Source: a bacterium
GTDB taxonomy: Bacteria > Patescibacteriota > Minisyncoccia > Moranbacterales > UBA2206
Reading direction: 5' to 3'
Length of the DNA stretch: 5,581 bases
Assembly (NCBI GenBank): GCA_021789395.1
Contig: JAJYJP010000055.1
Coordinates: 1 to 5,581, forward strand
Of the stretch, positions 5,080 to 5,581 are shown one piece after another. Within the stretch, counting starts at the first letter, position 1. The number at the start of each line of letters is the position of its first letter. Under the pieces are notes generated by a model, which had not been told where the DNA came from, ran no database searches, and saw only the letters and a program-made list of their open reading frames with translations. Made by a program: the position numbers and the translations under genes.

Positions 5080-5287
5080 CTGGTTCCAGAAGAAGAAATT
5101 AGAACATTTTATGCAAAAATAATATTGGTTTCCACAATCTCGTTCGTAAGTTCGAACGCGAGACGTCCTCCTTAGTTTTGCAAGTAGAGTAAGCGCATTT
5201 CTGCGTGATAATTCACGATGGGGATGCCACTTGCGTGCGGGATTGCGGAAAGCAATTAAAAAAAACCGCCCACCGGCGGCCTTTTTT
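5080..5287 (+). ncRNA. Candidate orphan structured non-coding RNA between dprA and pth
   Basis: This stretch has no convincing protein gene, but its halves are complementary. ATTG-TTTCC-CAATC at 5124-5139 pairs with GATTG-GGAAA-CAAT at 5241-5256: 14 Watson-Crick pairs interrupted by single mismatches G5128/G5252 and A5134/C5246. Pairing can continue inward to 5151/5229 using three U-G wobbles and one mismatch, then again at 5164-5170/5220-5226. A competing fold gives a perfect CGTTCG-TAAGTT-CGAACG hairpin (5141-5158), a GCAAGT/ACTTGC helix (5180-5185/5229-5234) and an apical CGTGA-TAAT-TCACG hairpin (5204-5217). The inward wobbles become A-C mismatches on the minus strand, so the plus strand is favoured. 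A promoter (5045-5073) and terminator (5266-5287) frame it. I recognise no tRNA, SRP, tmRNA or RNase P signature; a 6S-like rod is conceivable but unproven. Alternatives are a dprA leader on the minus strand or a small inverted-repeat element. Confidence 0.4.
5258..5287. terminator. Bidirectional intrinsic terminator downstream of pth
   Basis: CCGCC (5266-5270) and GGCGG (5275-5279) pair around a CACC loop. On the minus strand the stem runs straight into eight U (5265-5258), a strong terminator for pth 31 nt after its stop codon. On the plus strand CC separates the stem from six U (5282-5287), so it should also stop the candidate intergenic RNA, though less ideally. Confidence 0.85.
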
Positions 5288-5317
5288 ATCGTCGAACGGA
5301 GCGAGAGAAATGAAAAT

Positions 5318-5581
5318 TTATTTCAGAAAAATCTTCGCCTCGTTCAGAATATCATTCTCGATATTTTTTATTTTTCCCATTTCTTCCTCCGAAAATTTTC
5401 CCAACACGAAGTCATGGGCGCCGCGGCGGCAGGCCGGCGCATTTTCATCCGCTCCGTCTCCGCCGATGCCGACGCGGATGCGGCGGAACTTCTGGGTGCC
5501 GATTTTTTCGATAATGTCTTCGATGCCGTGGTGGCCGGCCGAAGAAGAATCGGTAGCGACTTTATATTTTCCGATGGCAAT
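5318..5581 (-). CDS. pth: Peptidyl-tRNA hydrolase, C-terminal half (runs off the window)
   Basis: Pth cleaves the ester bond of peptidyl-tRNAs that drop off the ribosome, recycling tRNA in the cytoplasm. Only the last 87 codons lie in the window; the start and the catalytic His/Asp half are beyond 5581, so the reading frame has no start codon here. The frame is recognised by KVATDSSSAGHHGIEDIIEK (residues 7-26 of the visible part), GTQKFRRIRVGIGG (28-41) and the terminal DFVLGKFSEEEM (57-68), which match the Pth pattern of SAGHNG, a GTQ.F.R.RIGIG strand and a VL..FS.EE closing helix. The family's SAGHNG asparagine (E. coli Asn114) is read as His here (GHHG, residue 18 of the visible part, codon at 5528-5530). 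A longer than usual acidic/Cys-containing loop, DGADENAPACRRG (42-54), follows the GIG strand. A strong terminator lies downstream. Confidence 0.93.
   Translation of the reverse strand: MAIGKYKVATDSSSAGHHGIEDIIEKIGTQKFRRIRVGIGGDGADENAPACRRGAHDFVLGKFSEEEMGKIKNIENDILNEAKIFLK

Noticed and set aside
5069..5122. 17-codon plus-strand ORF (starts MLSYWF, ends FMQK)
   Set aside because: Its ATG lies within the predicted -10 box of the plus-strand promoter, it has no SD, and it is too short to judge as coding.
5150..5157. GTTCGAAC, resembling a tRNA T-loop
   Set aside because: No matching T-stem, acceptor stem or anticodon arm can be built around it; it is better explained as part of the CGTTCG/CGAACG hairpin.
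5124..5256. Miniature inverted-repeat transposon with 28-bp imperfect ends
   Set aside because: The ends match 22 of 28, but the flanking bases show no target-site duplication, and the mismatches fall as U-G wobbles on one strand, as in an RNA gene. Not fully excluded.
5292..5307. TCGAACGGAGCGAGAG resembling TCGAACGCGAGA at 5152-5163
   Set aside because: The match needs a 3-nt gap and is short; it gives no clear repeat unit.
5368..5580. Minus-strand open frame of 70 codons with an ATG
   Set aside because: It is a shadow of pth. The real coding frame, 5318-5581, gives unmistakable Pth motifs but lacks a start because it is cut by the window edge.
1..5581. CRISPR array, rRNA, intact insertion sequence or toxin-antitoxin pair
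   Set aside because: No regularly spaced repeats, rRNA motifs, transposase or recognisable toxin or antitoxin proteins were seen on either strand.

Overview
The window looks like chromosomal DNA of a small-genome, AT-leaning bacterium, most likely a member of the Patescibacteria/CPR (Parcubacteria-like). The reasons are a four-helix TspO-type protein that starts directly at the conserved WYxxLKKP segment, a compact single-domain PUR/DUF3276-like protein, a DprA-TopA pair, very AT-rich spacers, and mostly Shine-Dalgarno-poor starts on promoter-proximal genes. TAA, TAG and TGA are all used as stops, so nothing points to the UGA-glycine code. The taxonomic placement is inference from protein style; no rRNA is present.

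Layout, left to right. 1-71: short leader with a GGTCA/TGACC palindrome. 72-473 (+): TspO/MBR-like membrane protein. 529-876 (+): VOC/glyoxalase-fold protein behind an extended -10 promoter, followed without any spacer by 877-1122 (+), a small two-helix membrane protein. 1123-1296: a dense regulatory region holding a consensus DnaA box, a strong promoter built on a perfect 12-bp tandem duplication and overlapped by a perfect 7-bp inverted repeat, and a ~120-nt structured leader. 1297-1533 (+): PUR-type nucleic-acid-binding protein. 1541-1576: terminator between convergent genes. 1588-3813 (-): topA, complete, with four C-terminal Cys4 modules. 3814-3918: extremely AT-rich spacer with helically phased repeats. 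3919-5013 (-): dprA, complete. 5024-5290: divergent overlapping promoters, then a structured stretch with its own promoter and terminator that looks like an orphan non-coding RNA gene. 5318-5581 (-): the C-terminal half of peptidyl-tRNA hydrolase (pth), running off the window edge.

The right half is core DNA/translation housekeeping on the minus strand: TopA relaxes negative supercoils, DprA loads RecA onto incoming single strands in transformation, and Pth recycles peptidyl-tRNA. The left half is short accessory genes on the plus strand. The most unusual places are the non-coding ones: the PUR gene's operator/leader (1125-1296) and the candidate RNA gene between dprA and pth (about 5080-5287).
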